From Actinorhabdospora filicis (GTDB taxonomy: Bacteria; Actinomycetota; Actinomycetes; Mycobacteriales; Micromonosporaceae), in assembly GCF_030269765.1 (NCBI RefSeq), contig NZ_BSTX01000002.1, positions 62,001 through 126,000 on the forward strand: a stretch of DNA of 64,000 nucleotides. Direction: 5' to 3'. The notes under the pieces were generated by a model. It did not search any database and was not told the origin of the DNA. It saw only the letters and a program-made list of their open reading frames with translations. The translations under genes and the position numbers were made by a program. Below, piece after piece: positions 1-7,727 of this stretch; the first letter of the stretch is position 1; each line of letters starts with the position of its first letter.

Positions 1-573
1 CTCGCGGCGGTCGTCCTGGTCGTGATCGGCGCGGTCAAGCTGAACACCAAGGGCGAGGAGGCCGCGCCGCCGCCGGTCGCGGTGCGCACACCCGAGCCGC
101 CGACCCTCGGCGATCTCGGCGCGACCTGCCTGGAGCAGCCCAGGGCGTGGCCCGGCGCGGCCGACTACCTCGGGAACGGCCCGCACCCGATCGCGATCTT
201 CGACAGCGGGTATCCCACCGCCGCCAAGGAACTCAGCGACCTGGGCGAGGGCTGGCACGCGGCCACCGCCGCCGACGCCCAGCTCATCGTCTGCGTCGGC
301 TACCGCCTGCACGAGCAGATCAAGGTCTGCCGCTTCACCGGAAACGGCGGCGAGAAGATCGAGGCGAAGGTCTTCGCCGTGGACTACCTGTTCAGGATCT
401 TCACCGCCCGCACCGGCGCGCAACTGGGCTCCGACGAGGCCTTCACCGACGAGTTCACGTGCCCCACCTCCGTCGTCTACGTCCAGGGCAACGGCCCCTC
501 GTTCATGGCCACGCTGCCCAAGGAGAAGGTCCAGGCGATCCTGGCGCAGTGGGTCACTCCCGTGATCGGCTGA
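1..573 (+). CDS. Hypothetical membrane-anchored protein (5' end outside window)
   Basis: Only the C-terminal 190 residues are in the window; the frame is open from base 1, so the start lies upstream. The first visible residues form the end of a hydrophobic helix (LAAVVLVVIGAV), followed by an Ala/Pro-rich linker and an outward-facing domain with four Cys (in ATCLEQP, LIVCVGY, KVCRF and FTCPTS) that could form disulfides. It looks like a single-pass protein with an extracytoplasmic domain. I do not recognise a family. Its last 20 bases overlap the convergent histidine kinase gene. Confidence 0.6.
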   Translation, partial: LAAVVLVVIGAVKLNTKGEEAAPPPVAVRTPEPPTLGDLGATCLEQPRAWPGAADYLGNGPHPIAIFDSGYPTAAKELSDLGEGWHAATAADAQLIVCVGYRLHEQIKVCRFTGNGGEKIEAKVFAVDYLFRIFTARTGAQLGSDEAFTDEFTCPTSVVYVQGNGPSFMATLPKEKVQAILAQWVTPVIG

Positions 574-1975
574 CCAGCGGCAGCGCCACCCGCACGGTGG
601 TGCCCACCCCCGGCGCGCCCTCGATCGACACCGTTCCCCGGTGCGCGGCCACGATGGACGCCACGATCGCCAGGCCCAGTCCCGAGCCGCCGGTGGCCCG
701 CGAGCGCGAGGGATCGGCGCGGTAGAGCCGGTCGAAGGCGCGCGCCCGGTGCTCCCGGCTCATTCCGGGGCCGTCGTCGGCGACGATGAGGACGCCCATG
801 CCGTCCTCGGTGGACACCGTCACGCTCACCGCGGTGCCCGGCGGGGTGTGTTGTCGCGCGTTGGCCAGGAGGTTGGCGGCGACCTGGCGCAGCCGCGCGT
901 CGTCCCCGGCGACCGTGACGCCGGGGGCGAGGACCGAGGTGATCACCCGCTCGGCGTCCACGGCGCGGGCGTCGTCGACGGAGTCGGCGACCACGGCGGT
1001 CAGGTCGCAGGGTCCGCGCTCCAGGCCCGACTCCTGGTCGAGGCGGGCCAGCAGGAGCATGTCGTCGACGAGGGAGGCCATCCGCAGGCTCTCGGCGCGC
1101 ACCCGGCTCATCGCCCGGTCCAGCGCGGGTTTCTCGCTGACCCCGCCGGCCTCGTACAGCTCGGCGTAGCCGCCGATGGTGGCCAGCGGGGTGCGCAGCT
1201 CGTGGGAGGCGTCGGCGACGAAGCGGCGCAGCCGCTCCTGCTGGGCGTCGCGGTCGGTGATGGCGCCGACCAGCCGCGAGACCATCGCGTCCAGCGCGGC
1301 CCCGAGCCGGGCGAGCTCGCCGCGGTCGCCGGAGGGCCCGACGCGGCGGCCGAGGTCGCCGTCGGCGATGGCGGCGGCGGTGTCGATCATCCGGTCCACC
1401 GGGCGCAGGCCGTTGCGGGTGATCATCAGGGCGGCCAGCACGCCCACCACGACGACCGCGCCGATGGTGAGGCCGAGGGTGGTGGTGAGCGTGTCGCGGA
1501 CGGCGTCGACGTCGGTGGTCGGGACGGCCAGCAGGACGGTTCCCTCGATCACCTCCGCGCCGTCGCGGATGAACACGGCCCGCTGGTTCAGGCGCATGAT
1601 CCGGTAGCCGATCTCGCCGTCGGCGCTGGCGGCCGAGGCGGGCGTGCCGATCTCGGGCAGGGTGGCGGGCAGTACGGGCAGCGCCAGCGGCTCGGAGTAG
1701 TACCCGGCCTTCTCCGCCGAGACCACCTCGCCCGCGTCGGACAGGATGAGCACCGCCACCGACTGGTACGCCGGGCGCGCGGGGGATGCCGCGGCGGGCA
1801 TCGCCTGGCCCTTCGTCGGGCCGAATGTGGGCTGCTTGCCCAGTTCGCGCAGCTGGTCGTCGACGCGGGCGAGCATCGTGGAGGTGACCGCGCCGATGGC
1901 CACGACGCCGATGACGGCCGTCGCCAGGCACAGCAGCGCGCCGGTGGCCACGACCAGGCGGGTCTTGATGGTCAC
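554..1975 (-). CDS. Sensor histidine kinase (HAMP-HisKA-HATPase)
   Basis: Membrane sensor kinase of 473 residues. TM1 is at about 7-30, an extracytoplasmic sensor at 31-165, TM2 at 166-186, HAMP at 187-240. The HisKA box is FVADASHELRTPLA with phospho-acceptor His258, followed by an ATPase domain with N, G1 (DDGPGM) and G2 (GGSGLGLAI) boxes. The GTG start overlaps the stop of the upstream response regulator as GTGA, so the pair is translationally coupled. By position it should signal to that regulator and control the divergent ABC exporter. The signal is not predictable from the sensor region. Confidence 0.9.
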   Translation of the reverse strand: MTIKTRLVVATGALLCLATAVIGVVAIGAVTSTMLARVDDQLRELGKQPTFGPTKGQAMPAAASPARPAYQSVAVLILSDAGEVVSAEKAGYYSEPLALPVLPATLPEIGTPASAASADGEIGYRIMRLNQRAVFIRDGAEVIEGTVLLAVPTTDVDAVRDTLTTTLGLTIGAVVVVGVLAALMITRNGLRPVDRMIDTAAAIADGDLGRRVGPSGDRGELARLGAALDAMVSRLVGAITDRDAQQERLRRFVADASHELRTPLATIGGYAELYEAGGVSEKPALDRAMSRVRAESLRMASLVDDMLLLARLDQESGLERGPCDLTAVVADSVDDARAVDAERVITSVLAPGVTVAGDDARLRQVAANLLANARQHTPPGTAVSVTVSTEDGMGVLIVADDGPGMSREHRARAFDRLYRADPSRSRATGGSGLGLAIVASIVAAHRGTVSIEGAPGVGTTVRVALPLVSRSRE

Positions 1976-2709
1976 GGAGCCTCGCCTCCCGGGGCGCGCA
2001 GGGCGTAGCCGACGCCGCGGACGGTGTGGATGAGCCGGGCCGGGCCGTCGTCGACCTTGCGCCGCAGGTAGGAGATGTAGGTCTCCACCAGTGAGGTGTC
2101 GCTGTCGAAGCCCTGGCCCCACACGCCGCGCAGGAGTTCGGCGCGGGAGTGGACCCGCCCGGCGTGGGCCATGAGGTAGCGCAGTAGCCCGAACTCGGTG
2201 CGGGAGAGGGTGACCTCGCGCGTGCCGCGCCAGACCCGGTGCGCGACGACGTCCATGACCAGGTCGGCGACGGCGAGGCGGTCCCCGGAGGGCTCGCGGG
2301 GCATGGTGCGGCGCAGGACGGCCTCCACGCGCAGCCGCAGCTCCTCCAGCCGGAACGGCTTGGTGAGGTAGTCGTCGCCGCCGGCCAGGAACCCGTCGCG
2401 CAGGTCGGCGGCGGTGTCGCGGGCGGTCAGGAAGATGACCGGGACGCCGTCGCCGGACTCGCGCAGCCTGGCGGCGACGCCGAAGCCGTCCAGGCCCGGC
2501 AGGTTCACGTCGAGCAGCAGCAGGTCCGGGCGCAGCCGCGCGGTCAGCGACAGGGCCCGGTCGCCGGTGTCGGCGTGATGGACGTCGTATCCGGCGAAGG
2601 CCAGCGCGTCCAGCAGCATGTCGGCGAGCATCCGCTCGTCCTCCACCAGCAGCAGGCACGCCGGGCCGCCGTCGGCGCGGCGCGCGGCGGAAGGCGTCAT
2701 GAGGGGCAT
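1972..2709 (-). CDS. OmpR/PhoB-family response regulator
   Basis: DNA-binding response regulator of about 245 residues: receiver domain with the acidic pair in LVEDE, phospho-acceptor Asp67 (LLLLDVNLPG) and the conserved Lys in LTKPF, then a C-terminal winged helix (TYISYLRRKVDDG). It forms a coupled operon with the kinase. Two in-frame ATGs lie close together (2709 and 2700); 2709 is used here, and neither has a strong Shine-Dalgarno. The 159-bp gap to the divergent ABC genes should hold its operator; two GGCTGT repeats at 2741 and 2748 are the only repeat I can point to there. Confidence 0.88.
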   Translation of the reverse strand: MPLMTPSAARRADGGPACLLLVEDERMLADMLLDALAFAGYDVHHADTGDRALSLTARLRPDLLLLDVNLPGLDGFGVAARLRESGDGVPVIFLTARDTAADLRDGFLAGGDDYLTKPFRLEELRLRVEAVLRRTMPREPSGDRLAVADLVMDVVAHRVWRGTREVTLSRTEFGLLRYLMAHAGRVHSRAELLRGVWGQGFDSDTSLVETYISYLRRKVDDGPARLIHTVRGVGYALRAPGGEAP

Positions 2710-2868
2710 GCGGAGAGTCTCGCCGCCGATCATTGGGCGTGGCTGTGGGCTGTTTGGGAGTTGGTTGAGAACCGGGCCCGGAGCCTTCCCGGCGGGGTGG
2801 GGCGGCTGCTTTCGTTGCCCCGGCGGGCGGCGTGGGCCGTCCGGAACCCCGAACCACGAGGACGACGC

Positions 2869-4227
2869 ATGAGTGTGGCCGTACGCGGCATCAGGAACAC
2901 CTTCCGGAACAAGATCAGGGGCGGCGCGGTCGTCCTGGTGCTGGCCATCGTCATCGGGCTGACCCTGTCGATGCTGGTGGCCAACGAGGCCGTGGCCGCG
3001 CGGCTGGAGTCGGTGCGCTCGAAGCTCGACACGACGGTCACCGCGGCCCCGGCCTTCGCGCCCAAGGGCGAGGACACGCAGCCGCTCACCGCCGACCAGC
3101 TCACCGCGATCCGCGGGCTGGATCACGTGGCCTCGGCCACGGGCATCGTGCAGGGGATGCTGGAGGCGCCCTCCGACGGCGAGGACGACAAGTCCGGCGG
3201 GCCGAGGGTGTCCATCGCCGGGCCGTCGGGGGCCAAGGGAACCACGAATCTGGAGTCGGGCGTGGACGCCGCGGCCATGGGCGCCCCGGCCGGGGTGAAG
3301 TTCCCGATCATGGTCGGCGGCACCGACGGCACGGTCAACGCGCGCGGCCAGGCCCTCGACATCACCGACGGGCGCGCGCTCCAGGCGTCGGACACGCGCG
3401 GGGCGGTCATCAGCGACCAGCTGGCGAAGAAGAACGGCCTGTCGGTCGGCGGCACCTTCACCGCCTTCGACCAGACCTTCACCGTGGTCGGCATCGCCGC
3501 CTCCGGCGGCACCTTCGACGACGTCGGCGTGGTCATGACCGCCGAGACCCTCATGGACCTCGGTGACCAGAGCGGCTACACCTCCATCGTCGCCAAGGCC
3601 GATGACGTGGCCAACCTGGAGGCGGTCAAGACGAAGATCGGCGAGCTGCTCGGCGGCGCCGTGGAGGTCCACGCCGAGACCGAGACGGCGCTCCAGGCCA
3701 CGCAGGGGCTGGAGACCGTCGAGCGCATCACCCGCCTCGGGTTCCTCATCTGCCTGTTCTGCGCGGCGGTGATCGTGTTCTTCACCCTGGCGCTGACCGT
3801 CCGCGAGCGCCGCAAGGAGGTCGGCGTCCTCAAGGCCATCGGAGCGACCACGCGCGGCATCGTCGGCCAGTTCGGCGTCGAGGCCGTCACGCTGGTGCTG
3901 GCCGCGACCATTCTCGGGCTCGGGGTGGCGGCGCTGACCAGCAACGTCATCGCCGACGTGCTGGTCTCCACGAACACGCCGGCGAACGAGGCCGGCGGCA
4001 AGATGCCGGGGATGCCGGCGGGCGCGAAGGCCGTGCGCATCGCCGGTCCCGGCGGCGGTGAGCCCGAGAGCGCCGCCGACCTCATCGGCGAGGTGACCGC
4101 CGGGCTCGGCTGGGACACCCTCGGCCTGGGCGCGGCCACCGCGCTGGTCATCGCCGTCCTGGGGGCCGCCGCGCCCGCGTGGCTGATCGCCCGCGTCCGT
4201 CCCGCCGAAGTCCTGCGAGGGGAGTAG
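2869..4227 (+). CDS. FtsX/MacB-type ABC transporter permease
   Basis: Permease of 452 residues with one N-terminal membrane helix (about 20-42), a large extracytoplasmic MacB_PCD-like domain (about 45-280) and three C-terminal helices forming the FtsX domain. The signature ERRKEVGVLKAIGAT lies between helices 2 and 3. About 50 polar residues are inserted before the last helix. The family works by mechanotransmission in antibiotic-peptide export or cell-envelope processes. A GAGGA Shine-Dalgarno precedes the ATG. The ATPase gene follows by 2 bases, and the divergent two-component system is the likely regulator. Confidence 0.88.
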   Translation: MSVAVRGIRNTFRNKIRGGAVVLVLAIVIGLTLSMLVANEAVAARLESVRSKLDTTVTAAPAFAPKGEDTQPLTADQLTAIRGLDHVASATGIVQGMLEAPSDGEDDKSGGPRVSIAGPSGAKGTTNLESGVDAAAMGAPAGVKFPIMVGGTDGTVNARGQALDITDGRALQASDTRGAVISDQLAKKNGLSVGGTFTAFDQTFTVVGIAASGGTFDDVGVVMTAETLMDLGDQSGYTSIVAKADDVANLEAVKTKIGELLGGAVEVHAETETALQATQGLETVERITRLGFLICLFCAAVIVFFTLALTVRERRKEVGVLKAIGATTRGIVGQFGVEAVTLVLAATILGLGVAALTSNVIADVLVSTNTPANEAGGKMPGMPAGAKAVRIAGPGGGEPESAADLIGEVTAGLGWDTLGLGAATALVIAVLGAAAPAWLIARVRPAEVLRGE

Positions 4228-4229
4228 CC

Positions 4230-4916
4230 GTGCTGCAGGTGAAAGACGTCGTCAAGCGCTTCCGCTCCGGTGGCGAGGATGTCAATGCCGTCGATGGGGT
4301 GACCTTCGAGGTCCCCGCGGCGACCTTCGCGTCCATCGTCGGCTCCAGCGGCAGCGGCAAGAGCACTCTGCTGTCGCTGATGGGCGCCCTGGACGCGCCG
4401 ACCAGCGGCAGCATCCACCTGGCCGGGACCGAGATCACCGCGCTGCGGCCGCGTGAGCAGGTCGCCTACCGGCGTGCGCGGATCGGGTTCGTGTTCCAGC
4501 AGTACAACCTGGTGCCGAACCTGACGGCGGTGGAGAACGTGATGCTGCCCCTGGAGTTCGCCGGGGTCAAGGCCGGTGAGCGCCGCGGCCGGGCGACGGA
4601 GCTGCTGAAGATGGTCGGGCTGTCCGGCCAGAAGCTCGACCGCCTGCCGGGCAAGCTCTCCGGCGGTGAGCAGCAGCGGGTGTCGATCGCGCGCTCGCTG
4701 GCCAATGAGCCGGAGCTGATCCTGGCCGATGAGCCGACCGGCAACCTCGACAGCCGCAACGGCAAGCGCATCGTGACGCTGCTGCGGGACCTCGTGGTCG
4801 CCAGGGGCACCACCGTGGTGGTGGTGACGCACGACCGTGGTGTGGCGGCGAAGGCGGACATGACCTTCTCGATGCGCGACGGGAAGATCGTGCACACGCG
4901 GATGAAGGGGAGCTAG
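4230..4916 (+). CDS. ABC transporter ATP-binding protein (MacB/LolD type)
   Basis: ATPase subunit of 228 residues with Walker A GSSGSGKST, Q-loop (FVFQQYN), signature LSGGEQQRV, Walker B LILADEPTGNLD and H-loop VVTHD. The sequence around Walker B is typical of the LolD/MacB ATPases that pair with FtsX-domain permeases. The GTG start follows the permease stop by 2 bases with GAGG in the permease end serving as Shine-Dalgarno. The two genes form one exporter; the substrate is unknown. Confidence 0.92.
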   Translation: MLQVKDVVKRFRSGGEDVNAVDGVTFEVPAATFASIVGSSGSGKSTLLSLMGALDAPTSGSIHLAGTEITALRPREQVAYRRARIGFVFQQYNLVPNLTAVENVMLPLEFAGVKAGERRGRATELLKMVGLSGQKLDRLPGKLSGGEQQRVSIARSLANEPELILADEPTGNLDSRNGKRIVTLLRDLVVARGTTVVVVTHDRGVAAKADMTFSMRDGKIVHTRMKGS

Positions 4917-4930
4917 GCCGCCATCGGACG

Positions 4931-4963
4931 AGCGGGCCGCGCAGTCGCCGCGCGGCCCGCTTT
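4931..4963 (+). terminator. Intrinsic terminator after ABC exporter operon
   Basis: A perfect 12-bp stem (AGCGGGCCGCGC and its complement) with a 7-base loop is followed by TTTC, 15 bases after the ATPase stop. Confidence 0.8.
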
Positions 4964-5002
4964 CGCACGCCTGCGGCCATGATCGGCGGCCTCTCCCACG
5001 CG

Positions 5003-5038
5003 CTATTCTCTACTAAGTCGATAGGAAAACTAGGTAAG
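5003..5038. promoter_or_regulatory. AT-rich promoter/operator element before flavin monooxygenase
   Basis: This stretch is clearly less GC-rich than its surroundings and carries the related blocks ACTAAG and ACTAGGTAAG about 17 bases apart. It ends just before the GAGGAG Shine-Dalgarno of the downstream gene. A sulfur-responsive operator would fit the SsuD-like product, but I cannot assign a regulator. Confidence 0.35.
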
Positions 5039-5055
5039 CGTCACGAGGAGCCGCC

Positions 5056-6096
5056 ATGCCCGCCGCCGAATACCTCTGGTACATCCCCAACCAGGCCGAA
5101 CCCGGGCACCGGGGCGACGACGCCACCGACGGCCACAACAGCCTGGCGACCCTCACCGGCCACGCCGAGGCGCTGGAGCGGCACGGCTGGTCCGGCGCGC
5201 TCATCGGCACCGGCTGGGGACGGCCCGACACCTTCACCGTGGCCACCGCGCTGGCCGCGCGCACGACCACCTTCCGGCCCCTGGTGGCCATCCGCCCGGG
5301 CTACTGGCGCCCGGCCAACTTCGCCTCGGCCGCCGCCACCCTCGACCACCTCAGCGGCGGGCGGCTGCTGGTCAACATCGTCTCCGGCAAGGACGACCTG
5401 GCCGCCTACGGCGACCACGAGAGCGTCCAGGCCGACCGCTACGCCCGCACGGGTGAGTTCATGCGCATCGTGCGGCGGCTGTGGACCGAGGAGAACGTGA
5501 CCTTCCAGGGCGAGCACTTCTCGGTCACCGGCGCCACGGTCGTCCCGCGCCCGGTGGGCAGGGGTCCGCGCCTGTACTTCGGTGGGGCGTCCGAGGCGGC
5601 CCAGGAGGTGGCGGCGCTGGAGGCCGACGTGCAGCTGTTCTGGGGCGAGCCCCTGGCGGGGGTGCGCGAGCGCATCGAGCGGCTGCGGGAGCTGTCGGCC
5701 AAGCTCGGCCGCGAGCACGCGCCCCTGGAGTTCGGCCTGCGCGTGACGACCCTGGTGCGCGACACCACCGAGGAGGCCTGGGCCGACGCGGAGGCGAAGG
5801 TGGCGCGCATGGCCGAGACCCCGAACCGGCTGTGGCGCGAGGCGGTCGGGCAGCGGCGGCTGCTGGACCTGGCCGAGCGCGGCGACGTCCTCGACGACAA
5901 CCTGTACACCGCCCCGGGGCGCTACGGCGGTGGCGGCGCGGGCACGACGTGGCTGGTCGGCTCGGCCGAGGACGTGGCGTCCTCGCTGCGCAAGTACCGC
6001 GATCTCGGCGTGACGCACTTCGTGCTGTCCGACACCCCGTACCTGCCCGAGATCGAGCGCCAGGGCGAGCGGCTGCTCCCGCTGCTGAGGGACTAG
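5056..6096 (+). CDS. LLM-class flavin-dependent monooxygenase (SsuD-like)
   Basis: Luciferase-like TIM-barrel oxidoreductase of 346 residues, close to alkanesulfonate monooxygenase SsuD in length and layout: LVAIRPGYWRPANFA and LVNIVSGKDDLAAYGDH are typical of SsuD relatives, as is the C-terminal GSAEDVASSLRKY. Such enzymes use reduced flavin and oxygen to cleave C-S bonds of sulfonates. No flavin reductase or sulfonate transporter is adjacent, so the gene stands alone with its own promoter, and the substrate remains open. The ATG at 5056 has a GAGGAG Shine-Dalgarno. Confidence 0.85.
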   Translation: MPAAEYLWYIPNQAEPGHRGDDATDGHNSLATLTGHAEALERHGWSGALIGTGWGRPDTFTVATALAARTTTFRPLVAIRPGYWRPANFASAAATLDHLSGGRLLVNIVSGKDDLAAYGDHESVQADRYARTGEFMRIVRRLWTEENVTFQGEHFSVTGATVVPRPVGRGPRLYFGGASEAAQEVAALEADVQLFWGEPLAGVRERIERLRELSAKLGREHAPLEFGLRVTTLVRDTTEEAWADAEAKVARMAETPNRLWREAVGQRRLLDLAERGDVLDDNLYTAPGRYGGGGAGTTWLVGSAEDVASSLRKYRDLGVTHFVLSDTPYLPEIERQGERLLPLLRD

Positions 6097-6105
6097 GAAA
6101 CCGTA

Positions 6106-6131
6106 CGGCCAGGGGCGCGCACCCCTGGCCG
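6106..6131. terminator. Bidirectional terminator
   Basis: A 10-bp stem (CGGCCAGGGG and its complement) with a 6-base loop lies between the convergent monooxygenase gene (stop 6096) and the small membrane protein gene (stop 6137). Confidence 0.7.
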
Positions 6132-6136
6132 CCGGA

Positions 6137-6565
6137 CTACTTCGCGGCGCCGGTCACCGGGACGACGCACATCTCCCAGCGCTTGCCGCGCTTGCCGTTC
6201 CGCTTGTTCACCTGCTGCCCGTCGGGGTGGTTGTCGCAGGTGCCCAGGTCGGAGTCGTATCCGCCGGAGGTGGCCGTCTCCACGACCTTCCACGCGGCGG
6301 CCGGGTCGGTGCACTCCACGGTGCTCCACCCGGTGAAGGTCTCATCGAGGTTCTTCAGGCAGTCGCCGCGCTGGGGGTTGCCGCCGTGGACGAAGAAGAA
6401 GTAGCCGAACAGCGCGCCGACGAGCAGCAGCACGAAGGTGATGCGCAGTCCCCAGCGCGGTCCGCGCCGTCGCGGCACCGGCGGGGCGTAGCCGTAGCCG
6501 GGCGGCGGTGGGGGCGGGCCGTACTGCTGCGGGTACTGGGGGCGCTGCTGGTGTGGGTAGCTCAC
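6137..6565 (-). CDS. Small Pro-rich single-pass membrane protein (LppU-like)
   Basis: Protein of 142 residues: a cytoplasmic Pro/Tyr/Gln-rich tail (about 1-35), one membrane helix (ITFVLLLVGALFGYFFFV) and an extracytoplasmic domain with four Cys (GDCLKN, VECTDP, GTCDNH, EMCVVP). This layout matches actinobacterial LppU/SCO3897-type proteins of unknown function. The GTG at 6565 is chosen because AGGA sits 7 bases upstream and the longer reading frame has an Arg-rich, atypical leader. Confidence 0.7.
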   Translation of the reverse strand: MSYPHQQRPQYPQQYGPPPPPPGYGYAPPVPRRRGPRWGLRITFVLLLVGALFGYFFFVHGGNPQRGDCLKNLDETFTGWSTVECTDPAAAWKVVETATSGGYDSDLGTCDNHPDGQQVNKRNGKRGKRWEMCVVPVTGAAK

Positions 6566-6833
6566 GTCGTCCTGCTCGGTGTCGGGGGCCGGGTGAGTTC
6601 GAGTCTGTCCGCCGGGACGCCGGAACGCGCGCCGGGACGCCTCGCGCGGCACGATTCGGGGAGACGCCTACGCCCGCCGTGGTACGCCGCGACGCGGCCG
6701 CCGCCCCGGCCACGTCGCCGGAACCGGTGGTGGCGGGGGTGCCCGGTGACGGCGCGGAGTGCGCTGGGAGTACGCCGGGGCGTACGACGCTCGCCGGACG
6801 ACGCGGAGGGCCTTCGTCCATAGCCTCGTGGCC

Positions 6834-7727
6834 ATGGACCCCGAACTCGCAGCCTTCATCCCCCTGTTCCCCCCGGCCGACCTCACCGACGTGCCCGCCG
6901 CGCGCGAGCTGCACGCGAAGCTCACGGCCTCGGCGCCCGTCCCCGACCTGTCCGGCATGGACGTCGAGGACCACGTGGTGAGCGGCGAGGCCGACGTTCC
7001 GGTGCGCGTCTACCGGCCCCGTGAGGCCCGTGGCGCGATCCTGTGGTTCCACGGCGGCGGCTTCGTGATGGGCGGCCTGGACTCCGAGCACCCGTGGGCG
7101 GCACGCGTCGCCGAGGCCTCGGGCGCCGTGGTCGTCTCGGTGGACTACCGGCTCGCCCCCGAGAACCCCTACCCGGCGGCGATCGACGACGCCTACGCCG
7201 TCCTGACCTGGGCGGCGGAGAACGCCGGGCGGCTCGGTTTCGACGCCGGCCGCCTCGCCGTCGCCGGGCACAGCGCGGGCGCCACCATCGCCGCCGCGCT
7301 CTGCCTGCGCACCCGCGACGAGGGCGGCCCCCGCGTCCACTTCCAGCTGCTCAACCAGCCCGGCCTCGACGACCGCCTGGAGACCTGGTCGGCGCGCCAT
7401 TTCACCGACACCCCGTGGCTGACGCGCGGCAAGCTCGCCTCGGCCTGGGGCCACTACCTCGCCGGGCGGGCCGCCGACGAGTACGCGGCCCCGGCACGGG
7501 CCGAGGACCTCTCGGGGCTCCCGGCGGCCTACATCGCCTCGGCGGAGTTCTGCCCCAACCGCGACGAGGACATCCTCTACGCGCTGCGGCTGCTCCAGGC
7601 CGGGGTCCCCGTCGAGCTGCACCAGTGGCCGGGGACCTTCCACGGCTCGCAGGCCATCACCTCCGCCGAGGTCTCCCGGCGGCAGCTCGCCGAGCTGGGC
7701 GCCGTCCTGCGCCGGGCCCTGGCATGA
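6834..7727 (+). CDS. HSL-family alpha/beta hydrolase (esterase)
   Basis: Esterase of 297 residues in the hormone-sensitive-lipase family: oxyanion motif FHGGGFVMGG, nucleophile GHSAG, acidic residue near NRDED and catalytic His in TFHGS. It hydrolyses a carboxylic ester; the substrate is unknown. Its TGA overlaps the ATG of the next gene, coupling it to two half-ABC transporters. If those import an ester-type siderophore, this could be the releasing esterase; that is inference from position only. The ATG at 6834 is preferred over upstream in-frame sequence that is Arg-rich. Confidence 0.88.
   Translation: MDPELAAFIPLFPPADLTDVPAARELHAKLTASAPVPDLSGMDVEDHVVSGEADVPVRVYRPREARGAILWFHGGGFVMGGLDSEHPWAARVAEASGAVVVSVDYRLAPENPYPAAIDDAYAVLTWAAENAGRLGFDAGRLAVAGHSAGATIAAALCLRTRDEGGPRVHFQLLNQPGLDDRLETWSARHFTDTPWLTRGKLASAWGHYLAGRAADEYAAPARAEDLSGLPAAYIASAEFCPNRDEDILYALRLLQAGVPVELHQWPGTFHGSQAITSAEVSRRQLAELGAVLRRALA

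Noticed and set aside
641..2008. 455-codon plus-strand frame opposite the histidine kinase
   Set aside because: Shadow of the kinase; no recognisable motif.
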